Positions 1 through 6,496 of a stretch of 20,787 bases of DNA are shown piece by piece. A program made the translations under genes and the position numbers. The DNA is from Rhodoluna sp. (lineage in GTDB: Bacteria > Actinomycetota > Actinomycetes > Actinomycetales > Microbacteriaceae), in assembly GCA_026393335.1 (NCBI GenBank), contig JAPLAJ010000055.1, positions 1 through 20,787 of the forward strand, read 5' to 3'. Numbering within the stretch: the stretch's first letter is position 1; each line of letters starts with the position of its first letter. The notes under the pieces are model-generated. The model did not search any database. It was not told where the DNA came from and was given only the letters and a program-made list of their open reading frames with translations.

Positions 1-41
1 GTGGCAAGTCCGCCATCTAGCAGAATGTAATCTTTGGACAT
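1..41 (-). CDS. Homocysteine S-methyltransferase-like protein, N-terminus only (cut by window edge)
   Basis: The minus strand opens at ATG 41-39 and reads MSKDYILLDGGLA into the window edge, so only 13 complete codons are visible. The pattern of a short hydrophobic strand followed by LDGGLAT is typical of the N-terminus of homocysteine S-methyltransferases (MmuM/BHMT type). These enzymes transfer a methyl group from S-methylmethionine or a related donor to homocysteine, and use zinc-binding cysteines that would lie outside this window. There is no Shine-Dalgarno sequence. A TAGACT box sits exactly 6 nt before the ATG, which suggests a leaderless message. The gene follows the PsiE-like gene on the same strand after 28 nt. 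The call rests on a very short stretch and could be another barrel enzyme of the same superfamily. Confidence 0.5.
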   Translation of the reverse strand, partial: MSKDYILLDGGLA

Positions 42-47
42 TTGAAA

Positions 48-53
48 AGTCTA
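48..53 (-). promoter_or_regulatory. Putative leaderless -10 element of the homocysteine S-methyltransferase-like gene
   Basis: On the minus strand TAGACT is followed by 6 nt (TTTCAA) and then ATG, so the predicted first transcribed base is the A of the start codon. I see no convincing -35 element. The call relies on the same spacing recurring at other genes in this window. Confidence 0.4.
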
Positions 54-69
54 ACTTGTGTGAGTAAAG

Positions 70-552
70 CTACTCTTTAGATCCTTTTACCTTCAAAGTG
101 TTTGATGCCTTGGATAGGAAGATCGCAAATACAAGAGCTACTACTATTCCTGAGCTGATACCAAGCTCTATAACAGCTCTGTTGAACTCTTCCTGTGATT
201 TACCAGAGGCTAAGGTCATCGATGCACCAACGGTAAGAATGTGTCTAACCGCAGCGATAACGCCAATGATGAGGAAGTTTTGTAGCTGGAATACACCATC
301 GGTATATCTCGCGACTACAGTTCTTAGGATTTCAAGAATAATGATTATGAACAAAATGTCATTGATAGCTTGGATCATTCCAGTTGGAAAGAAAGGTACA
401 GTCTCAAACACTCTTCCAAGCGAGAAGACCAGTGCCGCAACTGCAATTCCTAGAAGGAAGATACCCAAAATGACGTGGAAGATTTCTTCAATTCGCTCGA
501 CCCAACGGCCAGGAATTAGGACTTTGTGCTGCTCTTTAGCATCTCTAGACAT
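70..552 (-). CDS. PsiE-like phosphate-starvation-inducible family membrane protein
   Basis: This is a 160-residue integral membrane protein with four predicted helices at roughly residues 22-45, 58-80, 91-110 and 128-150, and short charged ends. The second and third helices are joined by a short basic/aromatic loop (RYTDGVFQLQN) and the third carries an AVRHIL segment. That layout and length resemble the PsiE family (phosphate-starvation-inducible protein of unknown biochemical role). The start ATG at 552-550 has no good Shine-Dalgarno; a TAGATT box lies 6 nt upstream, suggesting a leaderless transcript. The first four codons, start codon and that box are duplicated in a perfect 34-bp tandem repeat. 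The name is a family-level call only, and no phosphate-regulation site is evident. Confidence 0.7.
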   Translation of the reverse strand: MSRDAKEQHKVLIPGRWVERIEEIFHVILGIFLLGIAVAALVFSLGRVFETVPFFPTGMIQAINDILFIIIILEILRTVVARYTDGVFQLQNFLIIGVIAAVRHILTVGASMTLASGKSQEEFNRAVIELGISSGIVVALVFAIFLSKASNTLKVKGSKE

Positions 553-608
553 ATCAGAAATCTAGCCCACCTACATCTCTAGACATATCAGAAATCTAGC
601 CCACCTAC
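541..608. repeat. Perfect 34-bp tandem duplication over the start of the PsiE-like gene
   Basis: Positions 541-574 and 575-608 are identical over 34 bases and directly abut. Read on the minus strand, each copy holds a TAGATT box, a 6-nt spacer, an ATG and the next three codons (TCT AGA GAT). Since 34 is not a multiple of three, the upstream ATG (586-584) is out of frame with the gene. It opens a 10-codon frame (MSRDVGGLDF) whose TGA ends one base before the real ATG. Confidence 0.97.
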
Positions 609-620
609 TTAGACATTCAA
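553..620 (-). promoter_or_regulatory. Duplicated leaderless promoter of the PsiE-like gene
   Basis: The upstream copy has a -35-like TTGAAT (615-620), a 16-nt spacer, a -10-like TAGATT (593-598), 6 nt, then ATG 586-584. The downstream copy keeps the -10 (559-564) and the 6-nt spacing to ATG 552-550, but has no TTG-type -35 at a suitable distance. The sequence therefore predicts that the better promoter drives a message starting at the mini-ORF, not at the true gene start. This is inferred from hexamer matches only. Confidence 0.5.
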
Positions 621-743
621 AGACAAACGGGTCTCTTTTGGTTACAGTCTTATCTCGTTCTTGGACCTTTAGTCATGAGATTCACTAATGCAATTTATAT
701 GCCAGCAACCAACCGCTTTAGAGCTGGCTATAAGCCCTAGCAG

Positions 744-787
744 GAAACTCTCGGCTTTCTGTGAGAGATTAGGGGGAAGAGAGTTTC
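744..787. promoter_or_regulatory. Inverted repeat / alternative hairpins in the leader of the efflux operon
   Basis: GAAACTCTC (744-752) and GAGAGTTTC (779-787) form a perfect 9-bp inverted repeat around a 26-nt loop. The inner CTCTC (748-752) can instead pair with GAGAG at 763-767, so two structures compete for the same left arm. The element ends 24 nt before the adaptor gene start. It could be an operator or a leader RNA switch. There is no U-tract, so it is not a standard terminator. A weak TTGGAC-17-ACTAAT promoter candidate lies at 661-689. Confidence 0.45.
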
Positions 788-811
788 AAGATTAGAGGGA
801 GACCTACCTAG

Positions 812-1747
812 ATGAGTAAGAAGCGTTGGTTCTGGCTATCCGGCATTGCCTTGGTAGTGGTTATTGTGATCGCTTTGGTTGCCAATCGTGCTCTAACTAG
901 GCAAAGCAACTTTGAAACCTATGAAGTCTCAGCGACATCTGTTGTGAAGACAGTAGCTGCTAATGGCCAACTAGCTGAGACTCAGTTACTTGCCTACGGC
1001 CCAAGTGAGCAACCAGTTCTAACCTCCGCTAACGGTTCTGTTGCTATGCCTGCTCAGTTCGGGGTAAGCCTAGAAATCACTCAGATTGAAGTATCAGTTG
1101 GCAAGAAAGTTTCTAAGGGAGATCTGCTCTTTACATATGTAAATCAGTTTGGTCAATCCACAAGAGTTAGAGCAATTACTAGTGGTGTGGTGCGCTCTGT
1201 TGATACAGCAGAAGGGCTTAGAACTTCAGGCCAGGTGGTAAGCATTGGTAGCGCCAAACCCGTAGTTTCTGTTTTTGCTAGTGAATACGATGCAGATCTA
1301 TTGGACCTGAGCCAGAAGGCAACCATTGAACTAGATGCCATCAATGCCGTCTTCGAAGGTGCCGTTATTTCTATTGGTCAGGTTGCTAACTCTGTAAGCG
1401 GTATCAAGCAGTATGAAGTTCTAGTACAGGTCACAAAAATCCCAACTGGAGCAAGATTCGGTATGAGCGCAACAGCAGTAATTGAAGTTGAAAGAGCTGA
1501 TGAAGTACTTGCTGTTCCAATAAGTGCGCTTATTGGTGAGGTACCAGAAGTTCAAGTTCTAAGAGATGATTCAGGCGGGGCATCCGTTGTTGAAACAGTT
1601 GCAGTGAAACTTGGCCTTAGGGGAGATAGCTTGGTTGAGGTTACCTCAGGTCTCAAAGTAGGGGACAAGGTTATAACCGGTGTCGCAGGAAGTGTTCCTG
1701 ATCCAATTCAATTCGGTCCTCCGCGTGGAGCAGGAAACAATGGCTGA
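812..1747 (+). CDS. Efflux adaptor (membrane fusion / HlyD-MacA-like subunit)
   Basis: This 311-residue protein has a basic N-terminus and one hydrophobic anchor (about residues 6-25), followed by an extracytoplasmic region. Around residues 87-130 there is a lipoyl/barrel-sandwich signature (IEVSVGKKVSKGDLL, then SGVVRSV), and a beta-rich C-terminal part follows, as in periplasmic adaptor subunits. The family links an ABC or RND transporter to substrate handling outside the membrane. In Gram-positives such adaptors pair with MacB-like ABC exporters without TolC. It lacks the long coiled-coil hairpin of Gram-negative MacA. The gene is first in a three-gene operon and its stop overlaps the ATPase start by 8 nt. 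The start ATG follows a purine-rich AGAGGGAG. The substrate (peptide, antibiotic or lipid) cannot be told. Confidence 0.8.
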   Translation: MSKKRWFWLSGIALVVVIVIALVANRALTRQSNFETYEVSATSVVKTVAANGQLAETQLLAYGPSEQPVLTSANGSVAMPAQFGVSLEITQIEVSVGKKVSKGDLLFTYVNQFGQSTRVRAITSGVVRSVDTAEGLRTSGQVVSIGSAKPVVSVFASEYDADLLDLSQKATIELDAINAVFEGAVISIGQVANSVSGIKQYEVLVQVTKIPTGARFGMSATAVIEVERADEVLAVPISALIGEVPEVQVLRDDSGGASVVETVAVKLGLRGDSLVEVTSGLKVGDKVITGVAGSVPDPIQFGPPRGAGNNG

Positions 1748-2432
1748 TGAGGTTGTTCGCTTAGATAAGGTTCGCCGAGATTATTTAGTCGGAGATCAGA
1801 TCACCACAGCATTAGGTGGAGTTGACCTAGTAATTGAACGAGGTGAGTTTGTTGCCATCGTTGGTCCTTCTGGAAGTGGTAAGTCAACGATGATGAATCT
1901 TATTGGTTGTCTTGATAGACCAAGCTCTGGGTCTGTGCTGATAGCAGGGGACTCTACTAATGACCTAAGTGATAACAAACTTACTGAGCTAAGGTCTAGG
2001 GCCATTGGTTTTGTGTTTCAGCAATTCCAGTTACTTCCAAATACCACAGCAATAGAAAATGTAATGGCACCTCTGCTTTACCAGGGAATAGGCACTAAGG
2101 CTGCTAAGAAGTCAGCTACCCAAATGCTTACTCAGCTAGGCCTAGGCGACAGACTCAACTTTGATAGAAATCGTCTTTCCGGTGGTCAGCAGCAAAGAGT
2201 GGCTATCGCTCGAGCACTGGTGACAAGCCCCGATATTGTTCTAGCCGATGAGCCTACCGGTGCTCTTGATTCTAAAACTGGTGCTGCGGTAATTGAACTT
2301 CTCAAAGAATTACACAGAGAAGGCAGAACAATCGTTTTGATTACCCATGATCTAGAAATAGCAGCTAGTGCCCCTAGAAGAGTCTTCCTTCGTGATGGTC
2401 TAGTTGAGCGCGATGAGCGAGGTGTGAGTTGA
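1740..2432 (+). CDS. ABC transporter ATP-binding protein (MacB/LolD-type)
   Basis: This is a 230-residue nucleotide-binding subunit that powers the adjacent permease from the cytoplasmic face. Visible motifs are Walker A GPSGSGKS (42-49), the Q-loop glutamine in FVFQQ (about 94), the signature LSGGQQQR (146-153), Walker B IVLADE (166-171), the D-loop in GALD, and the switch histidine in ITHD. The ATG at 1740 was preferred over an upstream GTG because it gives the normal family N-terminus, follows an AGGA, and overlaps the adaptor stop by only 8 nt. The end overlaps the permease start by 4 nt, so the three products are probably translationally coupled. It resembles the DevA/LolD/MacB ATPase class associated with FtsX-fold permeases. 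Confidence 0.93.
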   Translation: MADEVVRLDKVRRDYLVGDQITTALGGVDLVIERGEFVAIVGPSGSGKSTMMNLIGCLDRPSSGSVLIAGDSTNDLSDNKLTELRSRAIGFVFQQFQLLPNTTAIENVMAPLLYQGIGTKAAKKSATQMLTQLGLGDRLNFDRNRLSGGQQQRVAIARALVTSPDIVLADEPTGALDSKTGAAVIELLKELHREGRTIVLITHDLEIAASAPRRVFLRDGLVERDERGVS

Positions 2433-3595
2433 GAATCTTAGGAACCGCAGCTCTAGCACTAAATAGAATTTGGGCCACCAAAATCAGATCGTTACTAACC
2501 ATGCTTGGAGTTGTAATCGGTGTTGCAGCCATCGTTGCTCTAACTTCAATTGTTGATGGCGCATCTCAAGGAATCAATAAGTCTTTAGCAACTCTGGGCA
2601 CTAACCAACTCAACATCACAGCAATGGCCGCAGATTCGCTTACAGAGCAAGATGCAAACGCATTAGCTGACCTTGATAATGTCTCCGTGATGTTTGTCCA
2701 GGCTCAGAATCAAGGAACCATTGCAACCCGAGAGAGTAGAGTAAACGCTCGGCTAGTTGGAGTATCTTCACAATACTTTGAAGCTGTTAAACCTGAGATT
2801 GCCCTAGGTTCATACCTCTCAAGTAGTTCTTTTGCGGCAACATCCAAAGATGTTGTCTTTGGAGCAGATGCTGCTAATGATTTAGGTATCACCAAAGAAA
2901 TGCTCGGTACCAGCGTCAAACTAAATGGCCAAGACTTCAGACTTGTTGGTGTGCTAGATGATCAGGCAGGTTTTGGAACTTCTGGACGAGTGTATGTGAC
3001 CATCGATTCTGCTAGAAAGCTCTTTAGTCAGTATCCATATGTATCAAGCATTGTGATTCAAGCTAATACTCCAGAACAAGTTGACACTCTTCAGATTCAA
3101 GCAGATGTCCTACTTAGAGAGAGATACGGCCTAGGGTCTGAAACAACTGCTCGGTATACGATCACTAACCAGGCTTCTTTGATTGCTGCTGTTGGCACCA
3201 TCACAGCTACCCTAGGGCTGCTCCTTACAGGAATTGCAGCAATTAGCTTGCTAGTTGGTGGTATTGGAATTATGAACATCATGTTGGTATCTGTCCGAGA
3301 GCGAACAAGAGAAATAGGTGTTCGCAGAGCAATTGGAGCTAAGCAGTCAAACATTCTCACTCAGTTCCTAATTGAAGCTATTGTGCTCTCCCTTGCTGGT
3401 GGAGTAGTGGGATTGATCCTTGGTGAGATTGCTGCGTTCTTCCTAGCTGTGCTTGGTGACTGGGTATTCTCAATACGCCTAGACACTGTTCTGCTGGTAT
3501 TAGGTTTTAGCTTGCTAGTTGGAGTTGTTTTTGGAGTGTGGCCAGCACGGCAGGCAGCCAAGCTTGAACCGATTGATGCACTTAGGTTTGAATAG
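2429..3595 (+). CDS. MacB/FtsX-family ABC transporter permease
   Basis: This 388-residue permease has one N-terminal helix (about 17-40), a large extracytoplasmic MacB core domain (about 45-245), and three C-terminal helices starting near residue 265. The cytoplasmic coupling motif RERTREIGVRRAIGAK between helices two and three is characteristic of MacB/FtsX permeases, which work by mechanotransmission and do not form a channel. The start is TTG at 2429, overlapping the ATPase stop by 4 nt (TTGA), with AGGTG just upstream. No ATG in frame gives a better fit. With the preceding two genes it forms a complete Gram-positive MacAB-like tripartite exporter. The last codons (KLEPIDALRFE) are the usual family ending, so the gene is intact. 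Confidence 0.92.
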   Translation: MRILGTAALALNRIWATKIRSLLTMLGVVIGVAAIVALTSIVDGASQGINKSLATLGTNQLNITAMAADSLTEQDANALADLDNVSVMFVQAQNQGTIATRESRVNARLVGVSSQYFEAVKPEIALGSYLSSSSFAATSKDVVFGADAANDLGITKEMLGTSVKLNGQDFRLVGVLDDQAGFGTSGRVYVTIDSARKLFSQYPYVSSIVIQANTPEQVDTLQIQADVLLRERYGLGSETTARYTITNQASLIAAVGTITATLGLLLTGIAAISLLVGGIGIMNIMLVSVRERTREIGVRRAIGAKQSNILTQFLIEAIVLSLAGGVVGLILGEIAAFFLAVLGDWVFSIRLDTVLLVLGFSLLVGVVFGVWPARQAAKLEPIDALRFE

Positions 3596-3663
3596 ACAGC
3601 AATAGCATCGACCGAGTTTTCTTCTGAATGCCATAATAAAGACAAGATATAAGGAGCTACAGC

Positions 3664-3933
3664 TTGGAAAAGATTAAGAACATACTAGGTAAGTTGCCTC
3701 ACCCAGTTCGTTGGGTTCTGACCATGGTAGTTGGCTTTGTTCTTCTTATTCTTGGACTTGTCATGATGGTAACTCCAGGCCCAGGCTTACTATTCATATT
3801 CTTCGGCCTTTCTATCCTTGCTCTTGAGATCAAGTGGGCTCAAGAAGTAAATAAGCAGGGCATGCAGGGGCTTGAAAAGATAATGGCAAAGCTCAAGAGC
3901 ATCTTTAGGCCAAATAAGAAGCCTCGAGACTAA
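3664..3933 (+). CDS. Small PGPGW-type transmembrane protein
   Basis: This 89-residue protein has one or two hydrophobic helices separated by the motif TPGPG. The surrounding sequence MMVTPGPGLLFIFFGLSIL, followed by EIKWAQ, matches the PGPGW putative transmembrane family, whose function is unknown. Here the Trp of the name-giving motif is replaced by Leu (PGPGL). The tail is strongly basic (KLKSIFRPNKKPRD) and probably cytoplasmic. The start is TTG at 3664 with a clear AAGGAG (3651-3656) 7 nt upstream. The gene is separated from the permease by 68 nt and the MFS gene starts 30 nt after its stop, so it may have its own promoter or be part of a longer transcript. Confidence 0.72.
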   Translation: MEKIKNILGKLPHPVRWVLTMVVGFVLLILGLVMMVTPGPGLLFIFFGLSILALEIKWAQEVNKQGMQGLEKIMAKLKSIFRPNKKPRD

Positions 3934-3949
3934 GCCATGCCAAGACTTG

Positions 3950-3983
3950 AACTCTGGCGCTGATGAAGACAAACTCTGGCGCT
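3950..3983. repeat. 12-bp direct repeat straddling the MFS start codon
   Basis: AACTCTGGCGCT occurs at 3950-3961 and again at 3972-3983, with a 22-bp period. The MFS start ATG (3963) sits just after the first copy, and the second copy encodes the residues NSGA. There is no Shine-Dalgarno before this ATG. The arrangement looks like a partial tandem duplication that rebuilt the translation start region. Confidence 0.85.
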
Positions 3984-5150
3984 AAAGACCCACTGATACT
4001 AGGTGCTCGTAACGGCAACCTTGTTACTTTTGCCACAAGTGGCTTTCTGTTTGCTTCTTGGCTATCTCGCCTTCCAGATATCAAGGTGATGCTGGATATA
4101 GGAACCGGCACTCTAAGTTTTCTTCTACTAGCTCTTGCCTGTGGTTCTCTAGTGGGTCTTCCCATTACAGGAAGAGTTGCTGACCGCATTGGAACTAAGA
4201 GCACTACCCGTCTTGGTGGGATAGCGGGAATCATTGGTTTTCTAGCAACCTCTACATCTATCTCAATGAGCCAAGATCTGGTAGTTCCTATTGCAGGCCT
4301 GGTGTTAGTTGGTTTTGGTATTGGAATGTGGGATGTTGCTCAGAATCTTGAGGGCACAATCATCGAACAAAAACTGAATAAAGCAATCATGCCTTGGTTC
4401 CATGCAGCCTTTAGTGGCGGAACTGTTCTAGGAGCACTTCTTGGATCACAAGCCACAAGACTTGAAGTTCCTCTATTACTTCACCTAAGCACTGCTGCAG
4501 GTCTCACACTTCTGTTTTTACTATGGGGAACAGGTAAGTTCATCTCTCTTGAAGTTCCTAGGCACAAGGATTCCTCAGGTAAAACAATTAGGCAGAAATC
4601 CGCCTGGACTGAACCTAGAACGTTGCTTATCGGAGTTATGGTTTTAGCCGCTGCTTTCACTGAAGGTGCTGCTAATGACTGGATTGCTGTGGCATACGTC
4701 GAAGGTCACAAGAGCACGGCAACAGAGGGAGTATTCGGCCTATCTGCATTCTTACTGTTTATGACTGCAGGTCGAATCGTGGGAAGTATGGCATTGGATA
4801 AGTTTGGACGAGTACTAGTCCTAAGAGTTCTGTTTGCCGCTACTCTTATCGGCTGTTTACTATTTGTTTTTGGTGGACCTATAGGTGCTTATTTTGGAGC
4901 AGCTATCTGGGGGCTAGGAGCAAGCCTTGGATTCCCAGTTGGAATGTCAGCAGCATCTGATGATCCAAAGCGAGCAGCAGCAAGAATCAGTGTTGTTTCA
5001 ACCATTGGTTACTGCGCATTCCTAGCAGGCCCACCAGTAGTCGGTTTCTTAGGAGAAGCAGTTGGAATACTTATGGCTCTGTTAGCTGTAGGAGCAGTGA
5101 GTGCTTTAGCTTTTGTTCTGGTGCCAGCAGCTAAGCCATTGAAGGATTAG
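3963..5150 (+). CDS. MFS transporter (12-TM, YbjJ/fucose-permease-like)
   Basis: This 395-residue major facilitator superfamily protein has about twelve hydrophobic helices. The MFS loop 2-3 signature is visible as GRVADRIGTKSTTR near residues 69-82, and the second half has the equivalent GRIVGSMALDKFGR. The sequence FHAAFSGGTVLGALLG in helix 5 resembles the YbjJ/fucose-permease-like branch of MFS, which includes both sugar importers and exporters, so substrate and direction are unknown. The start ATG has no ribosome-binding site, and an in-frame TGA at 3948 rules out a longer ATG/GTG start. The last four bases are shared with the end of the convergent PIN toxin gene. It is complete, with a normal length for the family. 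Confidence 0.85.
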   Translation: MKTNSGAKDPLILGARNGNLVTFATSGFLFASWLSRLPDIKVMLDIGTGTLSFLLLALACGSLVGLPITGRVADRIGTKSTTRLGGIAGIIGFLATSTSISMSQDLVVPIAGLVLVGFGIGMWDVAQNLEGTIIEQKLNKAIMPWFHAAFSGGTVLGALLGSQATRLEVPLLLHLSTAAGLTLLFLLWGTGKFISLEVPRHKDSSGKTIRQKSAWTEPRTLLIGVMVLAAAFTEGAANDWIAVAYVEGHKSTATEGVFGLSAFLLFMTAGRIVGSMALDKFGRVLVLRVLFAATLIGCLLFVFGGPIGAYFGAAIWGLGASLGFPVGMSAASDDPKRAAARISVVSTIGYCAFLAGPPVVGFLGEAVGILMALLAVGAVSALAFVLVPAAKPLKD

Positions 5151-5629
5151 TTTACACTCTTTTTGCGACTAGGTTTTTGCTTCGTAGGTATTCCAGGTAA
5201 AGGTTGAAAAACACCGATGCCTAGTGCTCTAGCAGCTTGCGCCAACTTTTGATCTGTAGTGGCAACTGAGCCTTTTGCTTTCATAGCCTGAAGAAGAACA
5301 GCCGTGTCCGGCATTTTGAGTGCAGACTTCGCTCTAAGTTTTGCCAATTGCGCCGAGTCATTTGAGTCAACTGATGTTATTTCAAGCCCAAGCGCTGAAG
5401 TCATCTTGAGGAACTTTTCAAGTTGTCCGTTTCGAGCAGGATGAACCAAGACTTCAGCGTGAGTCAACGCACACATCTGTAAGTTGAAACTTGCAGTGTC
5501 CCGGAACATCTCAATGGCCCAATCATGGTGTGTGTCTTGAGAGGAGACTAGTGCAATCAAAGCGCTTGCATCAAGGACGACTACTCTGGCCAATCTTCTG
5601 CCAATTCTTTTTTCCAGTTGGAGGGCCAT
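5147..5629 (-). CDS. PIN-domain ribonuclease toxin (VapC-like)
   Basis: This is a PIN-fold protein, a Mg-dependent RNase typical of type II toxin-antitoxin pairs. In the longest frame (160 residues), the conserved acids are D20 (VVVLDASALIAL), E59 (THAEVLVHPAR), D108 (KMPDTAVL) and D126 (ATTDQKLA), so the active site looks complete. The start is uncertain. ATG 5629 gives 13 extra N-terminal residues that merely reflect overlap with the antitoxin frame. An in-frame TTG at 5593-5591 gives MARVVVLDASAL, the usual PIN N-terminus, and a 13-nt overlap with the antitoxin. I favour the TTG biologically. The gene is coupled to the upstream antitoxin, and its stop shares bases 5147-5150 with the MFS stop. 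Confidence 0.85.
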   Translation of the reverse strand: MALQLEKRIGRRLARVVVLDASALIALVSSQDTHHDWAIEMFRDTASFNLQMCALTHAEVLVHPARNGQLEKFLKMTSALGLEITSVDSNDSAQLAKLRAKSALKMPDTAVLLQAMKAKGSVATTDQKLAQAARALGIGVFQPLPGIPTKQKPSRKKSVN

Positions 5630-5850
5630 ATTCCATCCATAGATCCCGCTAATTTTTCTACTGCAGCAATTCTGATCTGCGCATTCTTGGATTCATCAAG
5701 TTCAATCGCCTGAAGCCCAATTTCAATTACCTTACGTAATAGAAGTGTTCGCTGATCTGCAAGCTCGGGCCATTGTTTGGCAGCTTGGGCCAGACCTTGG
5801 CTAATTTGATCGGTCTCGGTAATCATGTGTCTTGGTCTTGTTGTTGGCAT
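5581..5850 (-). CDS. Antitoxin of the PIN toxin (VapB-like)
   Basis: This small 89-residue protein lies immediately upstream of, and overlaps, the PIN toxin, the standard antitoxin-toxin order. It is highly charged and largely helical (LAQAAKQWPEL, RTLLLRKVIEIGLQAIELDE), with a Trp-rich acidic tail that could wrap the toxin. I do not recognise a named antitoxin fold, so assignment as antitoxin is from position, size and the operator upstream. The start ATG at 5850 is preferred over the more upstream GTG 5886, because the latter would make the promoter and palindrome coding. The ATG lies exactly 6 nt after TACACT, so the mRNA is probably leaderless. An internal in-frame ATG (residue 9) is also possible. 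Confidence 0.75.
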   Translation of the reverse strand: MPTTRPRHMITETDQISQGLAQAAKQWPELADQRTLLLRKVIEIGLQAIELDESKNAQIRIAAVEKLAGSMDGIWPSNWKKELAEDWPE

Positions 5851-5856
5851 GCGAAA

Positions 5857-5887
5857 AGTGTAGCACTTTATATAAAAGTGCAACACT
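5857..5887 (-). promoter_or_regulatory. Palindromic operator overlapping the toxin-antitoxin promoter
   Basis: AGTGTAGCACTTTA (5857-5870) and AAAAGTGCAACACT (5874-5887) form 14-bp arms with two mismatches around TAT. Read on the minus strand it contains a -10-like TACACT (5862-5857), 6 nt before the antitoxin ATG, and a -35-like TTGCAC (5883-5878) 15 nt farther upstream. This is the expected layout for autorepression by the antitoxin or toxin-antitoxin complex. The palindrome is seen directly; the regulation is inferred. Confidence 0.75.
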
Positions 5888-5895
5888 ATCTAGTT

Positions 5896-6429
5896 CTATT
5901 TTGGATCTAAATCTTTCCAAAGACTTTGTATCTCAGGAGCCTTTGGTGCTTTTTCGCCATAGATGGTTTTATAGACTCTTCGACCTGATAGGTAATGGGT
6001 TAACTGAATCATTGCTGCCTTCAGCTCTTTGCCTTTGAGATACTTCTGATAAAGCCTTGCTGCTTGCTTGGCCCAAGGGTCACCGTGATAACCACTTGAT
6101 AGAGCGTGACCTACTTCATGAAGCATGGTCTCTTTATCAAAGTGACAAAGGAACATAGCTTTGATTTCGTGGTCCCACCAACCCATGGCATGAGGAACAG
6201 GACCTTTATGACCAAAGTGTGAGTGCACTCGAACCCAGTTGATCCTTAGCCTCTCTTTGCGTGCTACTTCATTGAGAAATAGAAGAACAGGCTTCCAATA
6301 CTTCCAAGCCCTGGCATCGAAGTTCTGCCCTGGTCTTATCTCAAAATCTAGTTCAGTAGCCCAAACAGGAATCATCCGATAGCGTCCAGCTATCTTGAGT
6401 TCAATTAGTTTGTTTGGGTTAGTTGCCAC
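5896..6429 (-). CDS. Unrecognised HEXXH (zincin-like) protein
   Basis: This 177-residue soluble protein has no signal peptide or membrane segment. It carries H104-E-V-G-H108 followed by H115 and D117 (HEVGHALSSGYHGD), a zincin-type zinc-binding and catalytic motif preceded by a helix (FDKETML). The third metal ligand is not obvious. H115 is one position beyond the metzincin spacing, so it is not a standard metzincin. Tryptophans and aromatics are frequent in the N-terminal half, and the C-terminus is basic then acidic. I do not recognise the family. It could be a small metallopeptidase related in style to SprT/Wss1-like or phage-associated zincins. The start is GTG 6429-6427, which lies 6 nt after TAGAGT and lacks a Shine-Dalgarno. 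It lies directly upstream of the toxin-antitoxin promoter on the same strand. Confidence 0.7.
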   Translation of the reverse strand: MATNPNKLIELKIAGRYRMIPVWATELDFEIRPGQNFDARAWKYWKPVLLFLNEVARKERLRINWVRVHSHFGHKGPVPHAMGWWDHEIKAMFLCHFDKETMLHEVGHALSSGYHGDPWAKQAARLYQKYLKGKELKAAMIQLTHYLSGRRVYKTIYGEKAPKAPEIQSLWKDLDPK

Positions 6430-6435
6430 AGATTA

Positions 6436-6441
6436 ACTCTA
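6436..6441 (-). promoter_or_regulatory. Putative leaderless -10 element of the HEXXH gene
   Basis: Minus-strand TAGAGT is followed by TAATCT (6 nt) and the GTG start. No clear -35 is seen. It is listed because the spacing matches other starts in the window. Confidence 0.4.
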
Positions 6442-6496
6442 GTTTCATCAGCACTTTTTGACCTAAGAAACTTGATTAGGAGGGGTAACCATAGAA

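Noticed and set aside
98..565. Long plus-strand frame opposite the PsiE-like gene
   Set aside because: It reads antisense to a clear membrane protein, has low-complexity shadow composition and no ribosome site or promoter.
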